NCBI RefSeq assembly: GCF_903946935.1
Contig: NZ_CAJAXH010000089.1
Location: 25,545 to 89,544 of the forward strand
Source of the DNA: an uncultured Thiodictyon sp.
GTDB taxonomy: Bacteria; Pseudomonadota; Gammaproteobacteria; Chromatiales; Chromatiaceae
DNA length: 64,000 nt
Reading direction: 5' to 3'
Part shown: in pieces, positions 18,463 through 26,494 of the stretch
How positions within the stretch are numbered: position 1 is the stretch's first letter
Layout of the letters: every line of letters begins with the position of its first letter
The notes under the pieces: model-generated
Databases searched by the model: none
What the model saw: only the letters and a program-made list of their open reading frames with translations
Told to the model about the DNA's origin: nothing
Program-made: the position numbers and the translations under genes

Positions 18463-19936
18463 GCACATTCTGCTGGTCGAACAGGAGGCCGACTGGCAGG
18501 CCGGCTTCCCGCGCCTGCCCGTGGTCACGGCCCGCGACTATCTGGCCGGTGGGGAACTGGCCACCCGCAAGGATCTCCGGGTCATCAACCTGTGTCGCAG
18601 TTACCGCTATCTCTCGGTCGGCTACTACTGCTCGCTGTTGGCGGAGGCGCGCGGTCACAAGGTCATCCCGTCGGTGCGGACCATCCAGGAGCTCTCCAGC
18701 CGTGAGATCTACAGTCTGGAGACCGAGGAGTTGGACGCATTGGCCCAGCGGTTGTTGCGCCGCCGCAAGGCTAGCGCCCTCACCCCTACCGCCTATGAGC
18801 TGACCATCTGCTTCGGTCACTGCGACGTGCCGAGCCTCCAGCCCCTGGCGCGGCAGGTCTTCGAGACCTTCCGCTGTCCGCTGCTCAAGGTCGAGTTTCG
18901 GCTCCAGGGGACTTGGCGCATCGGCGCCATCAAGGCCCTGCCGATCACCGCGCTGCCGACGGAGGGGGAGGCCGGTTTCTTTGGCGCGCTGGAGGGCTAT
19001 CTGACCCAGCGCTGGCGCGGCCAACGGGCGCGGCTCGCCTATCGCTACGATCTGGCCATGCTCCATGACCCGGAGGCGCAGATGCCGCCCTCCGACAAGA
19101 AGGCATTGGCACTCTTCGTGCGGGCCGGCAAGGCACTCGGGGTCAACGTCGAGCTCATTCAGCGCAAGGACTACAGCAAGCTCGCCGAATACGACGCGCT
19201 CTTCATCCGCGAGACTACCCGCATCGGTCATCACACCTTCCGTTTTGCCAAGAAGGCGGACAGCGAGGGCATGGTGGTGATCGATGACCCGGACTCCATC
19301 CTGCGCTGCACCAACAAGGTCTATCTGGATGAACTCATGGCCGCCCACAAGGTCCCGCGTCCCAAGACCCTGGTCCTGCGGCGCGAGAACCTGATGGACG
19401 CCGCCGTGCAGATCGGCTACCCGGTGGTGCTCAAGATCCCGGAGGGGTCATTCTCCCGCGGTGTATTCAAGGCAGCGGATCGGGCGGAACTCACGCGCAT
19501 CGCCGCGCGGCTGTTCAAAGAGTCGGACCTGATCCTGGCGCAGGAGTATCTCTATACCGCCTTCGACTGGCGGGTGGGCGTGCTCGGGCGCAAGCCATTC
19601 TATGTCTGCAAGTACCTGATGAGTCCCAACCACTGGCAGATCGTCAAACACGAGTCCGACGGCCGCTTCGCCTATGGCGACTCCGAAACCCTGGCCGTGG
19701 AGGACGCCCCACCCGCGGTGATCCGCACCGCGCTCAAGGCCGCCGACCTGATCGGCGACGGGCTCTATGGGGTGGATCTGAAGGAGACCGCAGACGGTCC
19801 GGTGGTGATCGAGGTGAATGACAATCCCAGCCTCGACGCCGGGGTGGAGGACCTGGTGCTGGGCGATGAGCTGTATCGGCGCCTGATCGGTGAATTCGTG
19901 GAGCGGCTGGACCGGCGGCGGGCGGGGAAGAAGTAG
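18455..19936 (+). CDS. RimK-family ATP-grasp ligase
   Basis: A 493-residue protein. The N-terminal third (HILLVEQEADWQAGF, VINLCRSYRYLSVGYYCSLLAEARGH) is the domain found before ATP-grasp in RimK-like proteins. The ATP-grasp core spans about 300-480: PVVLKIPEGSFSRGVFK, AQEYLYTAFDWRVGVLGRKPF and VDLKETADGPVVIEVNDNPS. Such ligases add an amino acid or peptide to a carboxylate using ATP. The start ATG overlaps the previous gene by 8 bp (ATGGCTGA). Whether it works on the S6 protein, as RimK does, or on another product is not known; coupling to a peptidase and GNAT argues for a separate peptide pathway. Confidence 0.85.
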   Translation: MAEHILLVEQEADWQAGFPRLPVVTARDYLAGGELATRKDLRVINLCRSYRYLSVGYYCSLLAEARGHKVIPSVRTIQELSSREIYSLETEELDALAQRLLRRRKASALTPTAYELTICFGHCDVPSLQPLARQVFETFRCPLLKVEFRLQGTWRIGAIKALPITALPTEGEAGFFGALEGYLTQRWRGQRARLAYRYDLAMLHDPEAQMPPSDKKALALFVRAGKALGVNVELIQRKDYSKLAEYDALFIRETTRIGHHTFRFAKKADSEGMVVIDDPDSILRCTNKVYLDELMAAHKVPRPKTLVLRRENLMDAAVQIGYPVVLKIPEGSFSRGVFKAADRAELTRIAARLFKESDLILAQEYLYTAFDWRVGVLGRKPFYVCKYLMSPNHWQIVKHESDGRFAYGDSETLAVEDAPPAVIRTALKAADLIGDGLYGVDLKETADGPVVIEVNDNPSLDAGVEDLVLGDELYRRLIGEFVERLDRRRAGKK

Positions 19937-19949
19937 GATGGGAGCGCCG

Positions 19950-20085
19950 ACATTTTGTCGGCGAGTGTTGGGGTCTGGCTCCCACGCTCCTGCGTGGGAG
20001 CAAGAGCGGGTGCTCCGCGTCCAGTAGCCAAACCGGACGCGGAGCGCCCGCACGGCATTCCCACGCGGGAGCGTGGGAACGAGAA
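19950..20085. repeat. Cluster of short palindromic repeats after the RimK gene
   Basis: Three hairpin-forming units in a row: GCTCCCACGCTCCTGCGTGG (about 19978), a longer pair GTGCTCCGCGTCC / GGACGCGGAGCGCC (about 20008-20050), and TTCCCACGCGGGAGCGTGGG (about 20057). The TTCCCACGCTCC-type unit recurs near 39069. No ORF is credible here. They may act as transcription attenuators or simply be mobile palindromic repeats. Confidence 0.7.
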
Positions 20086-20167
20086 ACCGCCCGCGCAAGC
20101 GTCGGCCTCCGGTTGCTGCGCCTGCTGCCGGAGGTCGAGGCTTCAGCCGGTGGGCGTCGCGTCGCGG

Positions 20168-20935
20168 CTATTTGCCGAGTTTTTTCAATGCAGACTGGGC
20201 TTCGGGGTCGCCCTGAGCAGCGGCTTTGCGGAGCCAGGCTACCGCTTGTTTCTTGTCCTGTGTCACGCCTTGGCCCTTGTCGTACATGACACCGAGGTTG
20301 AATTGCGCGTCGACAAACCCCTGCTCGGCGGCCTTTCGGTACCAGGCCGCCGCCTGCTTCTCGTCCTGTGCCACGCCTTCACCGCGGTGGTACTTATTAG
20401 CGAGGTTGAATTGCGCACCGGCATCGCCCTGCTCGGCGGCCTTGCGATACCAGGCCACGGCTTGCTTCTTATCCTGCGCCACGCCTTGGCCATTGTTGTA
20501 CATGAGACCGAGGTTGGATTGCGCCTTGGCATTGCCCTGCTCGGCGGCCTTGCGGTACCAGGCCGCCGCTTGCTTCTTGTCCTGTGCCACGCCTTCGCCG
20601 TTCGCGTACATGACACCGAGGTTGAATTGCGCTCCGGCATCGCCCTGTTCGGCGGCCTTGCGGTACCAGGCCACCGCTTGTTTCTCGTCCTGTGCCACGC
20701 CTTTGCCTTCGTAATACATGGCGCCGATTATCGTTTGCGCCTTGGCATCGCCCTGCTCGGCCGCCGCACGGAATTCGCGAAATGCCGTCGCGTAATCCTT
20801 CCGGTTAGCCGCGACCACACCCGCCTGAAAATCGGCCAGGGTCCCGGTGGAAACCAGGGTACACAGCCAGAACAGAACAGCCGGGGCCAGATACCTGAAC
20901 CAGCCGGTATGAGCGGTGCGCCAATGCAGTGTCAT
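20168..20935 (-). CDS. Secreted Sel1-like repeat protein
   Basis: A 255-residue protein with a signal peptide (hydrophobic stretch YLAPAVLFWLCTLVSTGTLA near residues 15-34) followed by about six Sel1-like repeats of 36 residues, each of the form AEQGDAKAQ..LG.MY..G.GVAQD...A..WYRKA. Sel1 repeats form alpha-alpha superhelices that bind proteins. The repeats are nearly identical at DNA level (about 108 bp period, VAQDKKQAVAWYRKA), suggesting recent expansion or gene conversion. The last unit reads VTQDKKQ. The partner is unknown. The upstream 770 bp hold repeats only. Confidence 0.85.
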   Translation of the reverse strand: MTLHWRTAHTGWFRYLAPAVLFWLCTLVSTGTLADFQAGVVAANRKDYATAFREFRAAAEQGDAKAQTIIGAMYYEGKGVAQDEKQAVAWYRKAAEQGDAGAQFNLGVMYANGEGVAQDKKQAAAWYRKAAEQGNAKAQSNLGLMYNNGQGVAQDKKQAVAWYRKAAEQGDAGAQFNLANKYHRGEGVAQDEKQAAAWYRKAAEQGFVDAQFNLGVMYDKGQGVTQDKKQAVAWLRKAAAQGDPEAQSALKKLGK

Positions 20936-21168
20936 CTTCGCGTCCTCCAGTCAGACCGGCATTGCGGTCAATGGGCGTGAAGCGGCGTCGGACCAGTCCG
21001 GTCGCCGCGCCGGAGGCAAGGCTTGCCCCCCACCTCGGCCCGCCCCTGCGTGCGGGGAGGGCGCAGGAATATCGGCGTGTCGCGATGCCCGCGGCGGCAC
21101 CTGTTCGCGGCATTGAAGGGAAAAGAGTACGGAATCTTCGGCCGCGTGGCAAGCTACGAGCGTCGGCT

Positions 21169-21265
21169 CTGGGAGCGCCGCACCCCAGTGCGGCGAGACC
21201 TCGCGGGTGGCCGAAACTATTGCGTCTGCGGATGGGCCGGGCCGCACTGGGGTGCGGCGCTCCCA
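21169..21265. repeat. Dispersed palindromic repeat A, copy 1
   Basis: A 97-bp unit: arm GGGAGCGCCGCACCCCAGTG, a GCGAGACCTCGCG centre, and the return arm GCACTGGGGTGCGGCGCTCC. Copies 2 (26019) and 3 (30907) share it almost base for base. The stretch 20936-21707 contains this and the following two elements and no credible gene. Confidence 0.85.
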
Positions 21266-21280
21266 GGTGCCGCTGGGGCC

Positions 21281-21467
21281 TGCGCTCGTGACACCGCTCG
21301 AGCGGTGTCACGCCTGTGGCAGGCGCTCTGCGCCGGGAGTGCCCGTGATCGGCATTGCGAGGTCGTGTCGCGGCTGAAGCCGCTCCCACCGTGGGCCGGC
21401 CTGACTTTCACGGTAAGTCGCGGCCTTCTGCTGTTGACGCACCATGCTGGCCGGAACGATGATGAAG
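21281..21467. repeat. Dispersed repeat B, copy 1 (full length)
   Basis: About 187 bp, from TGCGCTCGTGACACCGCTCG through the perfect palindrome GTGACACCGCTCGAGCGG... and a GGCGCTCTGCGCCG block, then a TCGCGGCTGAAGCCGCTCCC block, to CTGGCCGGAACGATGATGAA. Copy 3 at 26817-27003 is nearly the same length and order. Copies 2 and 4 are shorter. Confidence 0.85.
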
Positions 21468-21520
21468 ACCGCATTGGGCCTTGGTCATGGCTCCGGCTAG
21501 ACCTGTCCTTGCGGCAACCC

Positions 21521-21574
21521 GTCGCGGCCTGGGGGCCGCTCCTACACGGGTAGGAGCGGCCCCCAGGCCGCGAC
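21521..21574. repeat. Perfect 24-bp inverted repeat with 6-nt loop
   Basis: Arms GTCGCGGCCTGGGGGCCGCT... and its exact reverse complement around the loop CACGGG. This GTAGGAGCGGCCCCCAGGCC type of hairpin is a familiar repetitive extragenic palindrome in gammaproteobacteria. It has no downstream T-run, so it is not a typical intrinsic terminator. Confidence 0.8.
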
Positions 21575-21707
21575 GAATGTTCGCAGGGTGGCCGCAATAA
21601 TGATCAAGGCAGATCATTGAGGCGAGGTTTTCGCAACTGCACTGGTGGCTGTAGCTGGCCTCGGCGCCGATTGACGTTCAACGAACACGACATGCTGGAT
21701 GAGTCGC

Positions 21708-21950
21708 ATGCTTGCTATTGAGATAGACACCGAAATCGACGAAAACAGTGAGATTCACATCAAGCTTCCGCGCCCGCAGTGCCGTGGTCCGGCGCGCGTG
21801 ATCGTGCTGCTCGATGTCGACCAGGCCGAGCTGGCCGCACCGAAAAAGCACCGGCCCTCGCCGCGGCTCGCCTTCAAAGGCGCGCAGCTGCACGGGGACG
21901 ACCTGGCACCCGCGCTCACGCCGAGTGAGTGGGGCGAGCTTTACCAGTGA
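21708..21950 (+). CDS. VapB-like antitoxin, partner of a deleted PIN toxin
   Basis: An 80-residue protein (MLAIEIDTEIDENSEIHIKL...) whose first residues match the antitoxin at 31120 (MLAIEIDTEVTPDRAIHVQL). The two also share their leader DNA from 21677. The ATG at 21708 follows a GGATGAG ribosome-binding site. The tail, LAPALTPSEWGELYQ, ends in a GTGA overlap with the PIN remnant. The role of the intact pair would be to bind and neutralise the PIN nuclease and to repress its own promoter. Here the toxin is a remnant, so this antitoxin is either orphaned or kept against a toxin elsewhere. Confidence 0.7.
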   Translation: MLAIEIDTEIDENSEIHIKLPRPQCRGPARVIVLLDVDQAELAAPKKHRPSPRLAFKGAQLHGDDLAPALTPSEWGELYQ

Positions 21951-22074
21951 TCCTGCTCGACACCCCGCTGACCGCATCATCATTGCCACGGCGCAGGAGC
22001 GCAACGCGCGGCTGGTGACGGCAGATGAAACCATCCAGACCTATCCGAACCTGCGCACGGTCTGGCGCTTGTAA
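21947..22074 (+). pseudogene. VapC-type PIN toxin with its middle deleted
   Basis: The toxin start is intact: GTG at 21947 overlaps the antitoxin stop and encodes VILLDT, the first strand of a PIN domain with its Asp. Right after this the reading frame changes and the sequence continues as HPADRIIIATAQERNARLVT, then ADETIQTYPNLRTVWRL and a stop at 22074. That is the end of a PIN domain, with the DRIIIATA and LVTADE signatures. About 85 residues of the expected 130 are missing. The remnant cannot be an active nuclease. Confidence 0.8.
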
Positions 22075-22100
22075 TTGCGCCTGCTGCTGGAGGCCGAGGC

Positions 22101-22184
22101 TGCGCTCGTGACACCGCTCGAGCGGTGTCACGCATGTGGTAGGCGCTCTGCGCCGAGAGCGCCCGTGGCCGCAATTGCGAGATC
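22101..22184. repeat. Dispersed repeat B, copy 2 (short)
   Basis: TGCGCTCGTGACACCGCTCG palindrome plus the GGCGCTCTGCGCC tail, ending near TTGCGAGATC. It lacks the TCGCGGCTGAAGCC half seen in copies 1 and 3. It sits between the PIN remnant and the next antitoxin gene. Confidence 0.8.
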
Positions 22185-22277
22185 CGTGGTAGCGCCGACC
22201 GCCTGTCGGGAGGACATCCTGCTATGCTCACCGGGTTCCTACGCCATGTACCCCCGACGTTCGTCAGGCCAGCCGAC

Positions 22278-22625
22278 ATGCAATCCGTGAATATCCGCCA
22301 ACTCAAGAACGACCCTGCCGAAGCGGTTCGCAAAACGCACGACGGCCCGGTCCTGGTCCTCAAGGGCGATCACCCCGAAGCGATACTGATGCACCTGGAC
22401 GCATCCGCCGCGACCGCGGAGGGCGACGGGCTGGCCTTGGCCCTGGCCGTCGCACTCTACAAAGACGGTGCCATGTCACTCGGTCGGTCCGCCCGCGTGG
22501 CACGGGTCAGCGTCTCCGCCATGACGACCCACCTGTCCCGACTCGGTATCCCCGTTGCCGGTGCCGATCCGATCGACCATCGGGCTGACATGCAGACCCT
22601 TGAACAATGGCTCGCCTCGTCCTGA
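22278..22625 (+). CDS. Phd/YefM-UPF0175 fusion antitoxin
   Basis: A 115-residue protein. Residues 1-42 (MQSVNIRQLKNDPAEAVRKT, then VLVLKGDHPEAILMHLD) match a Phd/YefM antitoxin N-terminus. Residues 50-90 (ALAVALYKDGAMSLGRSARV, SVSAMTTHLSRLGIPV) match UPF0175, a helix-turn-helix antitoxin usually paired with DUF3368 toxins. ATG 22278 was chosen because it begins the Phd motif. Its 3' end overlaps the toxin start by 19 bp. The DUF3368 partner downstream is damaged. Confidence 0.8.
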   Translation: MQSVNIRQLKNDPAEAVRKTHDGPVLVLKGDHPEAILMHLDASAATAEGDGLALALAVALYKDGAMSLGRSARVARVSVSAMTTHLSRLGIPVAGADPIDHRADMQTLEQWLASS

Positions 22626-22830
22626 CCGGCTGGCGCGGCGCGAGGCGCGCCGGGCCGGACTCCAGCTTATCGGGGTCGCGGCGATCATCGGCATGGCCGA
22701 GCAGCGCCAATTGATACCGTCCGCCCGTGTCGTATTCGATGCCCTCTTGCAGACCGATTTTCGGATAGGTGCGGAGGTCATCCAGTCTGTTCTGGATTCG
22801 CTGGCGGCGACTCAGGGGACGGTGCGTTGA
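22607..22830 (+). pseudogene. DUF3368 (PIN-like) toxin with its middle deleted
   Basis: The ATG at 22607 encodes MARLVLT, the normal start of a DUF3368 toxin, and overlaps the antitoxin. The frame then changes and resumes as DRLARREARRAGLQLIGVAA, then IIGMAEQRQLIPSARVVFDA and LLQTDFRIGAEVIQSVLDSL, ending at 22830. This is the C-terminal half of DUF3368 (compare TGTLGVLLRAKEQGLIP-type segments). About 80-90 residues, including the middle of the nuclease fold, are missing. Confidence 0.75.
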
Positions 22831-22947
22831 GTGAGGCGCTCAACTCTGCTGAGCGCCCGGGTGCCGACAGGATGATTGATGCCAATTCCTCCTCCCCCTG
22901 GATTTCGCGTTAAGCTGTCGCCATGCACAGCCACCAGGGACCCCGAT

Positions 22948-25878
22948 ATGAGCGTAGCCGACGCACCGATCCGCATCTTTATCAGCTATGCCCAGCATTC
23001 GGAGCTGCACTCAGCCGCAGTGCTGGCCCTGACCCAGGCCCTGCGGCGCAATGGGCTTGCGGTCGACCTGGATCAATTCCATGGTCATGAACTGCTGGAC
23101 TGGCCGCGCTGGTGCCGGGATCAACTCAGGCCGGGGAAGGCCCGCTGGGTGCTGATGGTCTGCTCGCGGGCCTACCACGACCGCCTCGAAGACCGCGTCG
23201 ATCCAGATGTCGGCAAGGGGGTCTTTTGGGAAGGAAAACTGATCGGCGACGAGCTTTACGATGCCAAGGGCAATCGCCGCATCGTCCCGGTGCTGCTCAA
23301 TGACGAGCCCGAGTCCTCGATTCCGGCCATCGTGCGCGGCTGGACGCGCTTTAGGCTGGGGGGCTTCGACCTCACGGACCCCGGTTATGAGGCCCTGTAC
23401 CGGCTGCTGACCGGTCAGCCAGCCATCGTGTGCGAACCCGTCGGGGAACTCATCGATCTGCCGGCGCGGACCGGAACACCGCCCGCCGCGCGGTCAGCCA
23501 AACCCCAGAACCTCCCCTATCCCTCGCTCGGCACCCTGTTCAAGGGCCGTGAGGCGGTGCTCGCCGAGATCCGCGCCGGCTTCATGCCGGGGCGCGGTGC
23601 GGCCCAGGCCATCGGTACCCGGCACGCGGTCCACGGACTCGGCGGCATCGGCAAGACGCGGCTGGCGGTCGAGTATGCCTGGCGGCATGCCGAGGACTAC
23701 TCGGCGCTGCTGTTTGTAACCGCCGCGCCGACGGTCGAGCCGACTGGCTCGCTGGGGGGCGAGCTTGTGACCGAGGCCGCCGCCGCACGCGTGCTGGAAC
23801 AACTGCAAGCCCAGGTCGCCGGACTCGCCCCGGTGCTCGGTGTCGCGACCGATGTCACCGAGTCCGCCGCCCGCGCCGCGGCGGTGCTGCGCTGGCTCGC
23901 CGACCCCGCCCACTCTGGCTGGCTCCTGATCCTGGACAACTTGGACGATGAGGCGGCGGCGGCCGCCGCGGATCGGCTGTGCGCCAACCTCACCCAGGGC
24001 CACCTGCTGCTGACCGGCCGGCTCGCCAACTGGCCAGGCCAGGTCCACGCCTTGCCGCTCGACGTGCTGGACCCGGAGCCGGCGCGTGACTTTCTGCTGG
24101 AGCGCACCGCGGGCCGTCGTCGCCCGCGGCCGGACGACGCCGACCAGGCGCAGACCCTGGCTGGGGAACTGGACGGACTCGCGCTCGCCCTGGAGCAGGC
24201 CGCTGCCTTCGTCTGCCGCGAGCGCATTGGGCTTGCCGACTATCTCGTGCGCTGGCGCCGTGCCGACGCACGGGTGCGCCAATGGCACGATGCCCGGCTC
24301 ATGAACTACCCGCGCCCGCTCGCCACCACCTGGCAGACCAGCGCCGACATCCTGCCGGAGCCGGCCCGCGCGCTGCTGGACCTGATCGCCTGGCTCGGGC
24401 CTGAGCCGTTACCGCGCTTCCTGTTCGATCATGGGGCGGCACCGCAGGGGCTGGAGGCGCTGTTTGCCGGCAGGACGCCGCCCGCCGAGGTCCTGGCCGG
24501 GCTGCTCGCAGCAGATGCCGCGCAAGGTCCGGCACCGGACCCCGCCGAGTCGCTGACCCAACTCGCCGACCTGTCGCTGCTCCAGCCGACCGCGGCCGAC
24601 TTCGACAGCCCGGGGCGGCTGCACCGGGTCACGGCACTGATGATCAGGGAGTGCCAGTCCGCGGACCGGAAGGCCGCCGCGCTCGGCGCCGCCCTGGATT
24701 TGGCCGATGCCGCCGCGGTTGGCGATCCGATGGATGTGCGCTACTGGCCGGTCTGGGGGCTGCTGGCGCCCCATCTGACGGTGCTGCTGGCGTACGCCGA
24801 GGGTCGCCGGGTTAGCATAGGTCCCGAGGCGCGGCTGCTGAACGAGCTTGGGAGCTTTCTTCTCGCTAAGGCAGAGCACGTCGAAGTCGAGCCGTTGATG
24901 AGCAGGGCACTCGCCATCTTCGAGCAAATGTACCGTCCGGACCATCCGACTGTCGCCACTGCACTAAACAACCTGGCCCAATTGTTGTCGGCGACCGACC
25001 GCTTCGCCGAAGCGGAAACGGCGATGCGCCGGGCACTTACGATTGATGAACAGGGGTTCGGGCTGGACCATCCGAGGGTCGCGATCCGACTAAGCAATCT
25101 GGCGCAATTGCTCCGAGAAACCAACTGTCTTTCTCAGGCCGAGCCCCTGATCCGCCAGGCACTCGCGATCGACGAGCAGAGTTATGGGGCGGACCACCCG
25201 AGAGTCGCCGTCCGGCTCACCATCCTCGCCCAATTGCTCCAAGACACCAACCGCCTTACCGAGGCTGAGCCGCTGATGCGCCGGGCACTCGCGATCGATG
25301 AGCTGGCATACGGCCTAGTCCATCCGGAGGTAGGCGTCAGGCTCAATAATCTGGCCTTACTGCTCAAAGATACCAGCCGCCTTAGCGAGGCCGAGCCGCT
25401 GATGCGCCGGGCACTCGCCATCTATGAACAGAGTTACGGGCCGGACCATGCGAAGGTCGCGACTGGACTCAACAATTTGGCTCAATTGCTTCAGGTCACC
25501 AACCGCCTCGGCGAGGCCGAGCCGCTGATACGTCGGGCACTCGCTATTGACGAGCAGAGTCTTGGGCCGGACCATCCGGAGGTTGCCACCGATCTAAATA
25601 ACCTGGCCGCGCTGCTCCAGAACACTGACCGCATCGCCGGGGCCGAGTCGTTGATGCCCCGCAACGTCTCGATCCTGCTGCGCTTCACCGCTACGACCGG
25701 GCACCGCCATCCGAATCTGGACGTAAGCCTGCGCAACTACGCCGGCCTGCTCGTCGCTAGCGGGCTTGATGCACCGGGCATCGCCGCGCGGTTGGACGAG
25801 GTTTGCGCCGAGGCCGGGCTCGATCCGGCAGTGCTGCCCGATGGCGGCGGCGGACACGCCAGCGGGAACGGCGCCTGA
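22948..25878 (+). CDS. SEFIR-NTPase-TPR (STAND) protein
   Basis: A 976-residue protein. Residues 8-170 form a SEFIR domain (IRIFISYAQHSELHSAAVLA, GLAVDLDQFHGHELLDWPRW, VCSRAYHDRLEDRVD), a TIR relative. An NB-ARC-like NTPase follows, with the P-loop HGLGGIGKTRLAVEYA near 230-240 and Walker B LLILDNLDD. From about residue 650 there are tandem 42-residue TPRs of the kinesin-light-chain type (EAEPLMRRALAIDE.. DHP.VA..LNNLA.LL). ATG 22948 (MSVADAPIR) follows an AGGGA ribosome-binding site; 24 in-frame codons upstream are less likely. Probably a ligand-sensing STAND defence or cell-suicide protein. Confidence 0.85.
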   Translation: MSVADAPIRIFISYAQHSELHSAAVLALTQALRRNGLAVDLDQFHGHELLDWPRWCRDQLRPGKARWVLMVCSRAYHDRLEDRVDPDVGKGVFWEGKLIGDELYDAKGNRRIVPVLLNDEPESSIPAIVRGWTRFRLGGFDLTDPGYEALYRLLTGQPAIVCEPVGELIDLPARTGTPPAARSAKPQNLPYPSLGTLFKGREAVLAEIRAGFMPGRGAAQAIGTRHAVHGLGGIGKTRLAVEYAWRHAEDYSALLFVTAAPTVEPTGSLGGELVTEAAAARVLEQLQAQVAGLAPVLGVATDVTESAARAAAVLRWLADPAHSGWLLILDNLDDEAAAAAADRLCANLTQGHLLLTGRLANWPGQVHALPLDVLDPEPARDFLLERTAGRRRPRPDDADQAQTLAGELDGLALALEQAAAFVCRERIGLADYLVRWRRADARVRQWHDARLMNYPRPLATTWQTSADILPEPARALLDLIAWLGPEPLPRFLFDHGAAPQGLEALFAGRTPPAEVLAGLLAADAAQGPAPDPAESLTQLADLSLLQPTAADFDSPGRLHRVTALMIRECQSADRKAAALGAALDLADAAAVGDPMDVRYWPVWGLLAPHLTVLLAYAEGRRVSIGPEARLLNELGSFLLAKAEHVEVEPLMSRALAIFEQMYRPDHPTVATALNNLAQLLSATDRFAEAETAMRRALTIDEQGFGLDHPRVAIRLSNLAQLLRETNCLSQAEPLIRQALAIDEQSYGADHPRVAVRLTILAQLLQDTNRLTEAEPLMRRALAIDELAYGLVHPEVGVRLNNLALLLKDTSRLSEAEPLMRRALAIYEQSYGPDHAKVATGLNNLAQLLQVTNRLGEAEPLIRRALAIDEQSLGPDHPEVATDLNNLAALLQNTDRIAGAESLMPRNVSILLRFTATTGHRHPNLDVSLRNYAGLLVASGLDAPGIAARLDEVCAEAGLDPAVLPDGGGGHASGNGA
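24890..25640. repeat. 126-bp tandem repeats encoding TPR units
   Basis: About six DNA units of 126 bp within the SEFIR-STAND gene, each encoding one 42-residue TPR. The most conserved piece in each unit is around GAGCCGCTGATGCGCCGGGC (the EPLMRRA segment). The copies are more alike than TPRs usually are, so copy number may change by recombination between strains. Confidence 0.75.
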
Positions 25879-26018
25879 TCCTTCCGATTCCTGGTTACGA
25901 AGCTCTGCTTGGTAACCCCCGGCGCCAAGGGCTGCTTCACGAGCCAGCGCACACGCAAACGCGGTCCCCTGAAGCTGAGCTTCCGGGTGCAACGTCAATT
26001 TTTGGCGGCGTGGCAAGC

Positions 26019-26113
26019 CGGGAGCGCCGCACCCCAGTGCGGCGAGACCTCGCGAGTGGCCGCAGTATTGCGTGTGCCGATGGGCCGGGCCGCACTGGGG
26101 TGCGGCGCTCCCA
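26019..26113. repeat. Dispersed palindromic repeat A, copy 2
   Basis: Same arms as copy 1 (GGGAGCGCCGCACCCCAGTG and return). The flanking CGTGGCAAGC upstream is also shared with copy 1, and GCCTGACGGCGGCGGG and TTGGTGACGAG downstream are shared with copy 3. The unit ends 97 bp before the antitoxin ATG. The rest of the 25879-26209 gap shows only a weak TAGACT -10-like box at 26168-26173. Confidence 0.85.
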
Positions 26114-26209
26114 GGGGCCGCCTGACGGCGGCGGGACTTGGTGACGAGGGCGATGCGGGGGTTGTGCTAGACTTTCACACCGAATTCAGATCGAATACAG
26201 GTGCCACTC

Positions 26210-26494
26210 ATGACCGACGCGATCATCAGCCTTAGCGAGTTCAAGGCCGACGCCAGCCGACTGCTGGCCCGGATGCGCGAGGAGCCGGGCGTTCTGGTAT
26301 TGACCCAGAACGGCCGGGGCCGGGCCGTGGTTCAGGACTATGAGCAGTATCAGGCGGACCAGGAGGGTCTCTTGATGCTCAAGCTACTGGTGCTGGGGGA
26401 GGCCGACATCGCGCGGGGGAGGGTGATCCCCCAGGACGAGGTTTTCGCGGACCTGCGCAACGAGCTGGCGGCCCTGGGGCCTGACGGTGACTGA
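26210..26494 (+). CDS. YefM/Phd-type antitoxin
   Basis: A 94-residue protein (MTDAIISLSEFKADASRLLA, LVLTQNGRGRAVVQDYEQYQ) with the Phd/YefM fold signature. ATG 26210 is chosen over an in-frame GTG nine bases earlier. It overlaps the downstream RelE/ParE toxin by 8 bp, as expected of a coupled TA operon. The pair looks intact, in contrast to three of the other TA loci in the region. It should bind DNA at its own promoter and neutralise the toxin. Confidence 0.85.
   Translation: MTDAIISLSEFKADASRLLARMREEPGVLVLTQNGRGRAVVQDYEQYQADQEGLLMLKLLVLGEADIARGRVIPQDEVFADLRNELAALGPDGD

Noticed and set aside
20168..20800. Regular direct repeats that could suggest a CRISPR array
   Set aside because: The period is about 108 bp and the units encode Sel1-like repeats in an open frame with a signal peptide. 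There are no short conserved repeats with unique spacers and no cas genes.
21521..21574. Perfect hairpin as a terminator of an upstream gene
   Set aside because: There is no T-tract, and no gene reads into it on either strand; it matches a common repetitive palindrome.
26141..26173. Possible sigma-70 promoter (GTGACG and TAGACT) before the YefM-like gene
   Set aside because: The spacing is 21 bp, and the -35 match is weak; only the -10-like box is mentioned, as a possibility.
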